Assembly: GCA_019096065.1 (NCBI GenBank)
Contig: JAGUCH010000005.1
Coordinates: 4,030,001-4,094,000, forward strand
Direction: 5' to 3'
Origin: Paracyclopina nana
Lineage: Eukaryota; Arthropoda; Copepoda; Cyclopoida; Cyclopettidae
Length of the DNA stretch: 64,000 nucleotides
Within the stretch, counting starts at the first letter, position 1; every line of letters begins with the position of its first letter. Both the position numbers and the translations under genes were made by a program. Shown here in pieces: positions 49,602 through 61,300 of this stretch. Under the pieces are notes generated by a model that was not told where the DNA came from, made no database searches, and saw only the letters and a program-made list of their open reading frames with translations.

Positions 49602-52600
49602 CATCGTGCACAGAGAGAAGAATATTTTCAATGGGTGATCCATGCTCTTGAAGGGCATAAAGCCAAAAGACAATGTTGAAAATTACAATAAAGGCCAAGA
49701 ATCCTCCAATGCCAGCAATGTTTGCCGTCTTCCCATTGGCCAATTCATCGCTGTAGTCTTCCAGATCTTCGTTACCCGATCCATTGGTTGTGGCTGCTGA
49801 ATGGTTTGTTCTCCTGCTGAACAGCCTTCGGTGGTTGCCAAACGTCTTGTTTTCGGCACTTTCAGAGCCGAGAATGAAAGTTATGATGGTATGGCAGATG
49901 ATGGTCAAAACTATGAGAATATGCAGGAATAGAAACCAGATGTCGATCATTTTGAAGTATGAGGTTTTCGGAACTCCCTGTTTGAGAAAAAATCAGGATA
50001 TGAATATTTTTGAGCATCAAAAAGAATTCACCGCTTGAGCTGAAGATGCTATTGTGGACAAGATGAGAAGAAGGACAAGATTGACCATGATTCTATCAGA
50101 GAAGTTACGAATATTGAAGAAAAAGGTGACAAAGGCCACAATTATGATGATCATGGTCTGCACAAAGGTAGTAATGACGTGAAATCCAGTTTGCCTTCGG
50201 AATACAACTTTTACTACAGCAACCGAATGATTGTCAGGGCTCGTTGCTATTTCCAATTGTTCCATCACTATCTCATAATCAGCCATGTTTCGGTCACCTA
50301 AGAAGTTCACAGTATTATAAAAGAAAATAGAAGGCAAACCACTTTTTCGTCACCTTTAAAAGTAATACCAGGGTCTTCTTTTTCAAATTGCACAAATTCT
50401 TCTGTTTTGTCCCGCAGCTCAAACTTCATCATGCACACCTTAAAAGCACATTAATCGATTATTATACTTATTGTACCTTGACCCAGATTTGAGGCTCGCA
50501 TGGCTTACACAAATCATTTACCTGTGTATCAAATGGGTAGTAAAATAGGTTGAAGTTGCATGCATGCTCTTGAGAAAACTTTCGTCGGAGCAAAACTGCA
50601 TTTTTTTCGCCTGAATATAGCCGAGCTGAAAGAATTATGTTAAAAACTGACTTAATAATTGATCTGTACTGGTACCTTCATTATTGAGTGAGAAATCTTC
50701 AGGTAAATCCTCCTCATTTTCTCTCAGCAGCATTATGGAGGACTTGTCATCATTGAGTTGGCTGAACTCTGGTCCAAGTGCATTAGGCACGTACACCTGA
50801 GGGCTCCAAATGATTTTCTTATTGTCCTGATTCAGCCCATTGAATGTCTCATCTGGCTTCAGATTCCGGAAAATCAACCTTGGATCATACCACTTGAGGT
50901 TCAGGTCGTAGTCGGTGGTGAACTTGGAATTGGCTGTATCAATTTTAGGGTAAGCTGTAATGGCAATGCTAAAATACACCCTGACAGCTTCATCCTTTCT
51001 GATAAGCGGTAATTTATCTTTAGCATAATTTTTGTCCAGCAACAAAAACTCGCATTCTAACTCATCAGATCCATCTTGACAGTCAATAACTCCATCACAT
51101 TTTTGGACGATTTCTATGCATTGGCCAGTGCTGCAACTGAATTTGTCCGGATGGCAATCAGAAAAAGTCAAAATATGCTGAGAACCATTTTCCAAGCCAC
51201 ATATCCCATAACGCGTTTCATTATTCTGCAGAAAAAAGTGCAACACTAAATTATTGGTACTTTCTTAATTTAACTCCATGCTTACATTGACTATCCATTT
51301 CAGCCTTCCAATGGGATATTTGACATTGCCAAATTCTGCTGGCAACTTTGATATTTTTCCAGGGCTTTTTAAACTTTGGATAGTCCACCTTCCATCAATA
51401 GGATCCACAAATATATGACTGGCTCTGATGCCTCGAAAATACAATCTGTCGTTATAGAGGCCACTCAGGTAAAATTCTGTATCGAAATCTGAATCTTTTG
51501 AGAGATCATCCACGCAAAGCCCTTTGAGCCGAAGTCTCCTTTGATAGTCCACTATCTGGCAAATTCCACAAGGCTCTTCATCTTGGCAGTCCTTCTTGAC
51601 CAAATAGTTTCCCCTGACAAAAGTACAGCTGAAGTTGCCCACTGGACCTGGCCAGATGTCAGGACTCCATTGCAAAGGTGCATTGGTATATTCATTCACA
51701 AAAATCTCCCTGGCGTCTTCTGTATCTTCTGTGATTCCAGTCCAAAAGAAGATTTCTGGCTTGCTTTCAACATTGAGAATGGTCGAAATTGTCACATCTC
51801 TATCCTCAATAGAATCAGTGTTTGCATTTTCAGACACTTGGCATTTGACATCAGACACTGATCTTGAGTAGGATTCACTTAATTCTTGGTATATGCTATT
51901 CCTTTCGGTTACATTGGCGCCAAAAGTGGGCAATTCACCACCAAGTTTTTCGCATAAAAATCGAGCATAATCATGGCTGATTCCATGGTTAAACAGAGCT
52001 TTGTTTGCCAGCAAACCTGGCTTGCATAGGCTAGCTCTTGCGACATCTTCTATCAAAACATCTCCATGTATTTCATAGGCAGATACAAACCAATCTAGCA
52101 AAACTCCTCTATTCACTATCGTCTCACAGTTGGCGAGTGACTTTATGGATGATTCGGTCAATTCTCCTTTGTACATTGTAACATCAGCCAATCTGCCGGA
52201 AAAGGATTCCTCTTGTGAGAATACTGCTTGCCTTTTAGTATTAATCTTTTGGCCCAGCATGACATTAACAAAACGTGGCACTTCATAAGCATTACTTTTA
52301 ATGATTGTTTTCATGTCTATGAGAAGCTTGTGATAATGAAGATACAGTTATGATTAGATTTAGCAAATTACCTTCGCTCACGAGCTCTCCATCAACATAA
52401 GCTTTGTTGGTGAGATTGACATATCCACCAGGATATGGAAATTGTGCTTGGCTGGTGAACAAAAAGCAGAAGTGGTGCCATGTTTGAAAATCAAACTTTT
52501 TCATGTTGACAGCAATTTCATCATTAATCTTGGGGTGGAATTTCCGCACAATTATTTTAGGACCCTTGTTTCCGTTTTCAAAAACTGCAACATAAAAGGT

Positions 52601-52978
52601 GCCCATAAATTAATTCTTTGAAGCATTATTGACAAGTTACCGCCAGAGATGATTTTGTCATTGTCCTCATTTCCAATGCTTATCCAATAGTTACTTTCTC
52701 CTCGCAAAAAGTTTAATGAGATCCATGCACAAAGAGTAAAATCATTTAAATCTTTTGTCAAGTCGACATCTGTTCTCACTAGATAAGTGTCACCCACAAA
52801 TATGCCACTTTCTTGTAAAAGCACGACAGAAGTTCCTTGAAAACAATGGAAATATCACTTTGACAATATAATCTTATGTGTAGCAATTGCTGTGATAATT
52901 ACCCTCAGAGCCATAGAAATACACTGTAATTAGCAACAAAATAGGTAAGGTCACCATGATGGTGAGTCTCGAAGCCAT
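49597..52978 (-). CDS. Multidomain Cys-loop ligand-gated ion channel (pentraxin, lectin-like, LDLa, channel)
   Basis: Nine exons (minus): 52978-52903, 52835-52641, 52584-52372, 52316-51286, 51235-50677, 50625-50522, 50438-50354, 50297-50032, 49977-49597, giving 969 aa; every junction keeps phase. Order: signal peptide (1-23), pentraxin/LamG-like domain (FTLCAWISL, WHHFCFLF, YVDGEL, FSGRLADVTMY; about 30-215), a lectin-like Cys-rich part (FFWTGITED, CGICQI; to about 400), LDLa at 529-563 (FSCSTGQCIEI, CDGVIDCQDGSDELEC), ligand-binding domain, Cys loop 714-728 (CNFNLFYYPFDTQVC), then four helices at about 794-816, 823-841, 855-877 and 928-950. It should act at the plasma membrane as a pentamer. 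Ligand and ion selectivity cannot be read: M2 (MVNLVLLLILSTIASS) lacks the PAR motif of anion channels, and M1 lacks the usual proline. Confidence 0.88.
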
Positions 52979-53872
52979 TACAGCAGAGTTGTGAAACCCT
53001 GATGTGAAATGATTGGGTTCTACCAACAATTATGTGTCCCATGAATTCAAGCTAATTACGAATTGGCAGCAAAGTTCACTTTTCAATATTTTTATGTGTC
53101 ACTTGTAATTTATTGCAACAGTCAAATTGAATGATGATTTGAAAATTGCTCAAACAAGCTCAAATCCAGGAGACCCATTGGCTATGAAAAAATGCTTTCT
53201 TTCGGCAGCTCAATGTTAGGTCACGCTATCAAAAACTAACTTGAAAAGTGGCAATACAAAAACATGCCACCATCATAGCAAAATCATTAGGCATGCACAG
53301 TCAGTCTTACACATATATGGGTCTTTATTCAAAGTTCTGGCCTCAATACATTTGTGCACAGTGTGCTGCATATTTACATAAAACAACCTAGGTAAGCCCA
53401 CATGAGACGATTGCTCCATTGCATGATCAAGATCCCTAAGAAAATGTTGTGGTACTTTGACCCATTAATAATTGAGGCCAGAATACAATGAATCATGGGT
53501 AAGTGAAGGAGCTTTCCCCTGCTAGGCTGAAGTATTTTCCTTAACCTTGAAAACACGCTATGAAACTACTAAAACCTTTTCAAAAATGTTTGAATTGCAT
53601 TATTATCTGTTAGCCAGACTACTTTTATATAGAATCCTATAAATACGCGGAGTTATTTTGCTTCCCAGAAAGTATAACTTTCCTGTGCTGTGGAGGTTGC
53701 GAGATTTTCTATAAGAAAAGATCCGCTTTTGTTATGATTTTTTTTCTTGCGAACAGCAAATCATCAAATTCAGCTGTGATCTTCGTGTCACTTTTAAAGT
53801 GGTGAAAGAAACTAGGTGTAAATAATTTTAATGCAAAGAACATGATATTTTTCTGACACTTGTGACTCAGAC
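52979..53872. promoter_or_regulatory. Intergenic region between two divergent genes
   Basis: About 890 bp between the start of the channel gene (minus) and of the apyrase gene (plus). It should hold both promoters. I see no clear motif. Confidence 0.35.
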
Positions 53873-55153
53873 ATGAACTCAAACGGATCATCAAACTCCC
53901 TGATTGAAATGGCTTCCTTGGATTGGAATGGGACCACAAAATGGACCTACAGATTTGGGAACACAAAATTTGAGTGCCAAAAAAATCCTATTTTAATAGG
54001 AGTGGCCGTTGTAGTGTCTATTTTGTTTGTGCTTACCATTTATAAGTGGTCGGGAGGAAGCTTACGAAGCCATGAAAAGTTTGACCATGACTTTGTCCAT
54101 GTTAGACAATTCCCTACCTTTTCAAGTAACTCTTATAACAGCACATATCCACTGTCAACACCAGTCATTATACCTGAAGGAATGCGATACAAAATTGCCA
54201 TTATTGCGGACCTTGACACAGATTCAAAGGTAAACATATTGCATCATTTTCTCCACTTTCTTCAACTTTTTTGCTAATTTTAGGTTAAAGAACACAAATG
54301 GATAAGCTACGTAAAAACTGGCTACTTGACCTGGGATGAGACAAGTGAAAAGGCATCAATTGTTTTTGATGATATTGGTGACATAGAGGTCCAATCTGAG
54401 CTTTCCACCGGAGGTCGTGGCATGGAGCTGTCAGAACTGTCTGTCTTCAATGGCAATTTGTACACTGTTGATGACAGAACTGGAGTTGTGTACAAGCTCA
54501 AACCAAGCTCAAATGGCTACAAGGTTATACCTTGGGTGATTTTAGCTGATGGCAACGGAGAGGAGACAAAAGGATTCAAATGCGAGTGGATGGCAGTGAA
54601 AGACCAGCACCTGATTGTTGGTGGACTCGGAAAAGAATGGACCACTCAAGATGGAACAGTATTGAACTATAACCCAATGTTTGTCAAAAGAATTTCCATG
54701 GATGGAAAGGTTGAGCACATTGACTGGCACCAGAACTACGTGAACTTGCGATCAGCTGCAGGAATCGAGCTTCCAGGCTATATGATTCATGAGGCTGCCA
54801 TGTGGAGTGATTATTACCATGAATGGACATTTATGCCAAGAAGGGCATCCACTCAGAAGTACAATGACGTTGAAGATGAACGGCATGGCACCAACATGAT
54901 GCTACACACACCAAATGACTTCAAAAATATCCAGCTCATCCGTGTGGGTGAGTTAGATCACCCTTCTCATGGATTTTCTAGCTTCAAATTCATACCCGAC
55001 ACGAAAGACTCCATAATAGTTGCTCTCAAGTCTGAAGAATTGGAAGGAAAAGTGGCAACTTATATTTTAGTATTCAGACGAAGTGATGGAAAAATCCTGC
55101 TGCCTGAAACACTTATAGGAAACCATAAATATGAGGGAATAGAATTTGTGTGA
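53873..55153 (+). CDS. Calcium-activated nucleotidase/apyrase (CANT1-like), type II membrane protein
   Basis: Hydrolyses UDP, GDP and related nucleotides, in the Golgi/ER lumen or after shedding. Two exons (53873-54229, 54284-55153) give 408 aa against about 400 in human CANT1. A single transmembrane anchor lies near residues 43-60 (ILIGVAVVVSILFVLTIY). The catalytic five-blade propeller starts at YKIAIIADLDTDSK and shows the family blocks STGGRGMELSELSVFNG, DDRTGVVYKL, FKCEWMAVKD, GKEWTT, HEAAMWSDYYHEWTFMPRR and the C-terminal KYEGIEF. The membrane anchor argues for a housekeeping enzyme and against a salivary secreted apyrase. AATAAA at 55312 may be the poly(A) signal. Confidence 0.93.
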
Positions 55154-55311
55154 TCGCCTTTTGTTGAGACAATTTTATGCTGTCCAAGGCAGAATTGGGA
55201 GCTATTAGACGAAAATGTTTAAAATTCAGGCAAAAAATTATGATTCACATCGAAATTGATGTCATTCAATTGAAGTTTTTGTTGCGATATTTACTATATG
55301 AGGCTGCGCTG

Positions 55312-55317
55312 AATAAA
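55312..55317 (+). terminator. Probable poly(A) signal of the CANT1-like gene
   Basis: AATAAA lies about 160 nt after the stop codon on the plus strand. Confidence 0.45.
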
Positions 55318-58300
55318 TATCGCCTTATGCTCACAGATGGCGCTGGTATACAAAAAGCACCATACCTGTTGGTGGCGCTCCCTATTTATGCTAAGTTTGG
55401 TATCCTATGAGCTCACTAGCTTGATGATAAGATTAAAACAAATATTTCTGATGCCACAACGCTGAAAAGCCTCATAAAACTATTTTCATACTATGCCAGC
55501 CTGAAGAATGAAATGATTGTGATATTTCATTTGTTGTCACTATTTATTCCTGAAATATAATAATGTTAATATTGTTTTGTACCAATTTTCTTTTTTTGAA
55601 AAAATCAACCAAAACCTTTGGTGTCTTAATGTACAGACGTAGTTTTTGGAGATGAAGCGAGAAAGCATGGCTAAATGCTGAAATATTACACTTCATTACA
55701 CAAGCTGACTTATTCTCATTTTTGGCTAGAAAGCGGAAAGGGCGGAAATGGCGGAGCTTGAAGCGCGCCCGCTCGCACTACAAATTATGAGGCGCTCAAT
55801 CAATTTTCATGGAGTGTAGACTTCATTACAAGAGTGTGCACTAAAGAAAGCAATTTTCTGAAGGCTTCAAACTTAATAATTTTCAATTACACTTATTTTC
55901 CAGTCAGTAATTGTTGGAAATGAATAATGTAGCCGATAATTTGAGCCCAGTCAACAATTTATCGCGGTCATCCATAAGAAAAGTGATTTTTGTCATAATA
56001 TTAATGACAGTTGGCGGCACCCGAACACAAATTTTGGCTAATTTTCGACGCTGGTGGTCACTTTTCAGTTTAACCAAAAATGCCATCATCGCACTAACTA
56101 CAATGTTTTAAATAAAATATATGCAGCTCTGACTGCAAAGGTTAAACGGCTTCACATATGAAAACGTGACAGAGCAGTCACGCCAAAATACTATGAAATA
56201 TGTTTTCACCTGGGAATACATACTGATCACTATCTGAGTAGTTAACGTGAAGTGCCTGTATTTTTCTACTTCAATTCAAAATTGCAAAACACACTTTTCA
56301 GTTAGTTGTTCTGTGCGTGAGTTCATTGTGCATTTTTAACTCGACTAATTGATTTGGAAGTCAGATTTAAATGATATGTAAATTTTGAGGCAACTTTGAT
56401 CAATGGCTGCAAAGATACTTCTTATGCTAAGAGAACATAAATCAAGCATGTCAAACGTTCTTTTCTTGCTAATTACAAGTCATACTTAGACGTTATTAAT
56501 GCTCAACTAATTGGTACATGGCAGCCGGCAGGAATAATAATTATCTGTAATGAAAGTAGTTTCCACTCATAAAAGTCAAATTGGAATGCGAAATGTCAAT
56601 CAATTCGTAGCGTCACCAAGAATGCAAAAAATGCTCCAATTAGCCCGAAAATGACGGATTCAGTTATCTCCACCCACCAACAGCAACAACGGACTCCCTT
56701 TAGCATCCGCCTACATTACCGAAAAATTCCGATTAAATTGGAACAAGGACACCGATATCTTTCTACGGTTGGCTAGCAAATAAGAACTCAATTTAAAACG
56801 AGGTTTTTTTCCTCCTTCCAACACTTGCAGAGTAGTTGGTAAAAACACCATAAAAATAAGTCTTGTCAGGAATGCCAGTAATTTTTCAATAAACCAGCGG
56901 GCTGGCTTGTGTTTACCTCTTTGACCACTAAAGTAAGACTTGTCTTGACTTGTGTGGTCCCACTTTCGGTCGCCAAATACCTAAGATTCCTTTAATTCTA
57001 TTATAACTAAAATAACTTGGCCTCTGACTTTAAGGCTAACACTATTGATAATCAAAGCTAGAAGCAAATGTTGAAATGTTGCCATGGCTGATGATGCACT
57101 TTCTGAACAAATGGCAAGAATTTAAGATTGAGACTAGTGCTCAATTGATTTGAACAAGATTCAATCATCCAGAGCTTGTTTCTAGCAGCTAAGCCAAGAT
57201 TAGTCCGTCAAGTATGGCTTTTTAAGCAGATTTGTAGGCAAGCTGGTGGTCAAGAGGACCCCTCATCTTATCTTGCATCCTCTTTGAAAACATCTCAATC
57301 TGCGGCATTATAATCTCCCCTGGGTTTTTTTCAAAGATTTTTGCCCCGGAATGTTGAATATTTTTACAACTTCTTTACAAACAAGGAAGAGTTGAAAAAC
57401 AAACTGTACACGAGGAATTTCTCACCCATCCATCAATCAAGAGAGGGGGAAAAAACTTTTGGGACTACTGCTGTCAAAAATAAATGCTGCCACAAATTGG
57501 ATCAATGAAGCTGCTGCTCGTCAAATTGGTCAGTGGAATTCAAATAACGCGCCGAACTTGTCAACCTGAGACACGCGCGAAATTGGCAAAGGATCCTCTT
57601 TCCAGAATAGTAAGCATTTCTTTCTACTGGTACTGTATAAAACCCGAGGGATAGGAAGCAAATCTCCATAAAAGATCCGCACCACGTGGATTGACAATCT
57701 CGGTGCATTATTACATTGAGCATTAACATGTGCGCGCGTCGAATCGAGGAAAGGCAGCTGGAATTCAATTTTGGCCTCAAGGATCTCATCTCTTGGACAT
57801 CTGATTGACTGATCATGGACCAAATCTGTCGATTGCCTATTTGCCGGCCTTGAACATTCACAGAGGGATGATATTTTGACACAAGAATGATGCGCTCTTC
57901 TTTCGTTGAACATGAAATGCTCAAGGACTTTAGGGGAATTTTTAGCCACAAAAGAAGAAGCATGGATTTAATAAAGCTTTCATGCTTTTCTGCCCCCTTC
58001 TTGCTAGCATTATTTTTTAGGCAAAGCAAGATCACGGTCAATTGCCTCCCGACTAAAGAAAGATCTAATTGACTCGAGGTCAAGCAGTTTCGGCTCATGA
58101 AAGCGGCTTGATGAGGTGAAAGCAGATATATTCACGATTTTCAAGTCTAATTGATCTCTTATAGTGTTCAAGACTTTGGGCCATTGCCAGCCAAGAATGC
58201 CAATTAGCAAAAGTTTGAAAAGAAAAGCTAGCAGGGAGTTTCAGCTCATCGGGGAAAACAAATTACTTTCAACTTTTGACTGACTATTCAGGTGCTGGGG

Positions 58301-61300
58301 GTTTGAAAATTTCAAAAACTGCCCGAAAAACACCAATTAGAGCTTAGCCGCTAATTTACCTGACCACAATTGCCTAATAACTAAGAGATCAACCGGGCAT
58401 CGTAAACATGTTAAGCTTTGTTGTTGTTTTGCTCATTCGCCAATTGATATGCCAAACAAATTGGCGCCAAAATTCAAACGCCGCAGCGCTTTTGATCTCC
58501 GTCTCAAGCTGAAGAGAGCTAGTAAATAGTGGACTAGTTTTCTGAAATTGAGCAGTGGAATCTGTTGGTCAAGGAGTCGAGAATTTGAGACCACACATGG
58601 CCCTAATGTAAGAAGTAGCAACCTTGAGAGTTGTTAGTGTTTCCACTTTTACCTCGTTTTGTGACATTCTTGACGACTATCAGTGAAATGTCCAGCCCAG
58701 GGTAGTAAATGGAACATGACTGGGTGATGGATTGATCTCTTAGCTCACGTAGATATAATTGAAGAAGCATCTGGATGCGATGCCGGTGAATAAAGAATAA
58801 ATAGTGATATCACATGTCAAATGGTCTAATTTTCAGCTCAGCCTTCAGGCTAGACTAGTAGACAAGACAGTTACCAATACAAAGAGGACCAGTAAAAAAC
58901 CTTTGCCTTGTGCTGAAGGCTTTTTTTAGAGACTTGACAAGTCCAACAGCCAATTTGCTTCCCAGCCAGAGCTGTGGAGTCCCCAGCAGCTGAGGCTTAG
59001 AGTGGTTGGTGAGAAAAACCTGAGCAGAGTCGTCAAGAAAGCTCAATTTTAGGGCTGCAATTTAAAAAAGCTACTACATGAATTGTTTCCAGCCTCAAAG
59101 GTATAATAAGGGAAAATCTGTGTTTTTTCACTACCACTTATTCTGCACTTCAACTCCTGGTAAATCTCTACAGAGTTGATGTTTTCAGCTAGCATGAAGT
59201 CAATCATTGAAGTAAAGCCACGGTTCATGAGCTTATTATGGCTGACAGTTTGGCAAAATATCCGAGCAATATGCTAGAAAATTGAGATATTTGATGAGAT
59301 AGTTGGATGGCTTTTGGCGCCAAAAGACCAATTGCTAGAAAAATAACTTTGCCAAATGCTTGCTCTTTGCAAATATCACCAATAATATAGTGCACCATTT
59401 AGATCATATTATCCCAGGTGAACCAAGCCAAAGTCGAATAATTGATTCAGTTTGGGAAGAGAGCTAGAGCAACATCTGCATTGAGTTGTGCTGAGTTTGT
59501 GAAGTTGGTTCTGGTCGTTAAAAGTTGAGCTTGGTATTCGAAACTTGTGCAGAGGGTTTGATCATCATCATCCGCAGTCTTGACTCTTCTGATTCAACTG
59601 GGCCATTGTGCGTGATGTGCTCACCAATCAATCAGGTAAACTTGAGCCCCCATGTTTTTTTCCATATGGAAAAAATCAATTAAGATTCCGGAGGATTTTC
59701 ACGGATTTATGCGCAGTCATCCTCTTAATTGCTACATATAAGTTGCAAACACGCCCAGCCAAAATCACCACACACATCGAGATACTGGAATGACATTCAA
59801 CTTTTCAACTTTCATCATCCAAATTGGCTCAAAAGATCATCAGGATACCAAAAACTGGACAGTCATGCTTGCGAAGAAAGGAGAAAAAGGAAATTTGAGT
59901 AATTCTTTTTTGTTATATTACCGCTTGGGTTGGCTCCAGTGTTTTCGTGAAGGTTTCAATACAAGGCAACTGTTGATTGGTTCCTTGGAGCCATGATTGA
60001 ACTGTTTTGTGGTAGAACGCCAACCTCATGATTACCTGCCATCAATACAAATTGGTCCTCCTCATTCTCCTCTCCTTCACTCTTGGCCAAACACTTTTCT
60101 CCTCGTCGTCTTCTTCTTCGTCCAGATTCTCGGGCCTTTTGACACACCAGAGCAATTGCTCCGCGCCGCGCACCACCAAAATGAGATTAAAACATTGACG
60201 TCAAACTTGTCATCGGACTCGCGGTTTGATTACCCTCAATATCTGCTGTTTTTCAGCCATTGGAAAGTTTACACAGAAAAGCAATGCACTTTGATTTACG
60301 ATGGGACAATCATGATGATAATCATTGCCAATTGTTGTGTGTACTTAATGCAATCTCATTTACCGAATTGGAAACATTATGAAAAATAGTGCTTTTGAAC
60401 AGTTATGCTTAGATCACAGCAGAAGAATAGAGCTTGAAATGCTATCAAGCCAAAAAGCTCATTGGATGATGCAGATTGCGTTAGCTAGTAAATAAATATA
60501 GCGAAAAAATAGCCACGCGGTGAAACTTAAGCGAGCGTTAACCTTTCACAGTTTTTCAATTAACTCCTCCTCTCTCTCTCTCTCTCGTACCATTAAATAA
60601 TAAGATTTTCCAGGGAGAAAATATTCAATATATGCGTCATGCACGACAAGAAGATGAGATTTCGGGGAAAGATGGTCAATTGTGCGTGTAAAAGTGTTAT
60701 AGGGTATGGTGGCATCGCTGACATTGTAGGGGGACTTCCCCTTGGAAAATCAGCCTCCTCCCCCTTGATCTCCTTAATGTACCCCAAGTTCCCCCTCTTC
60801 GACAACAATCTGTTAACACTCGAGCCACAATTGAATCTCCCCTAAGTGGATCCAACAATTGTTGCTTGTAAGGAAGTGATGATGCTCAATTTCCACAATA
60901 GCAGCAGACAAAACACTACTTGACAAAGAATATCGTGTTACAGCATAAGTGCACCACTACTGAAATGAGAACATGACCAGATCTTCTTCCAATATCACCG
61001 GGGAAAGAAGGAGGGAAAATAGGACTAAAGCTAATAATACCTAGTATTTAATTAATTGGCCGGGTAAAACGTGGGCCAGGTAGGTTGAAAAGACACCAAC
61101 TCATTTTGCCGGCAGGCGATATATAGAGGAATCCTGATAGTAATCATGAATCTTGGGTGGTTTTTTATGGCCAAGATTTTTCTGTGAGATCCGGAAGAGC
61201 GCGCCATGATCGAAATTCAGAGCTGCATGCTACATGGTGGCCCAGCTACTCACGTTTTGTACATAAAAATGCATAGTGAATCACTTTTGCTCCATTGAGG

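Noticed and set aside
57502..58098. 198-codon open frame on the minus strand
   Set aside because: No domain, signal or family resemblance; another long frame overlaps it; AT-rich intergenic surroundings.
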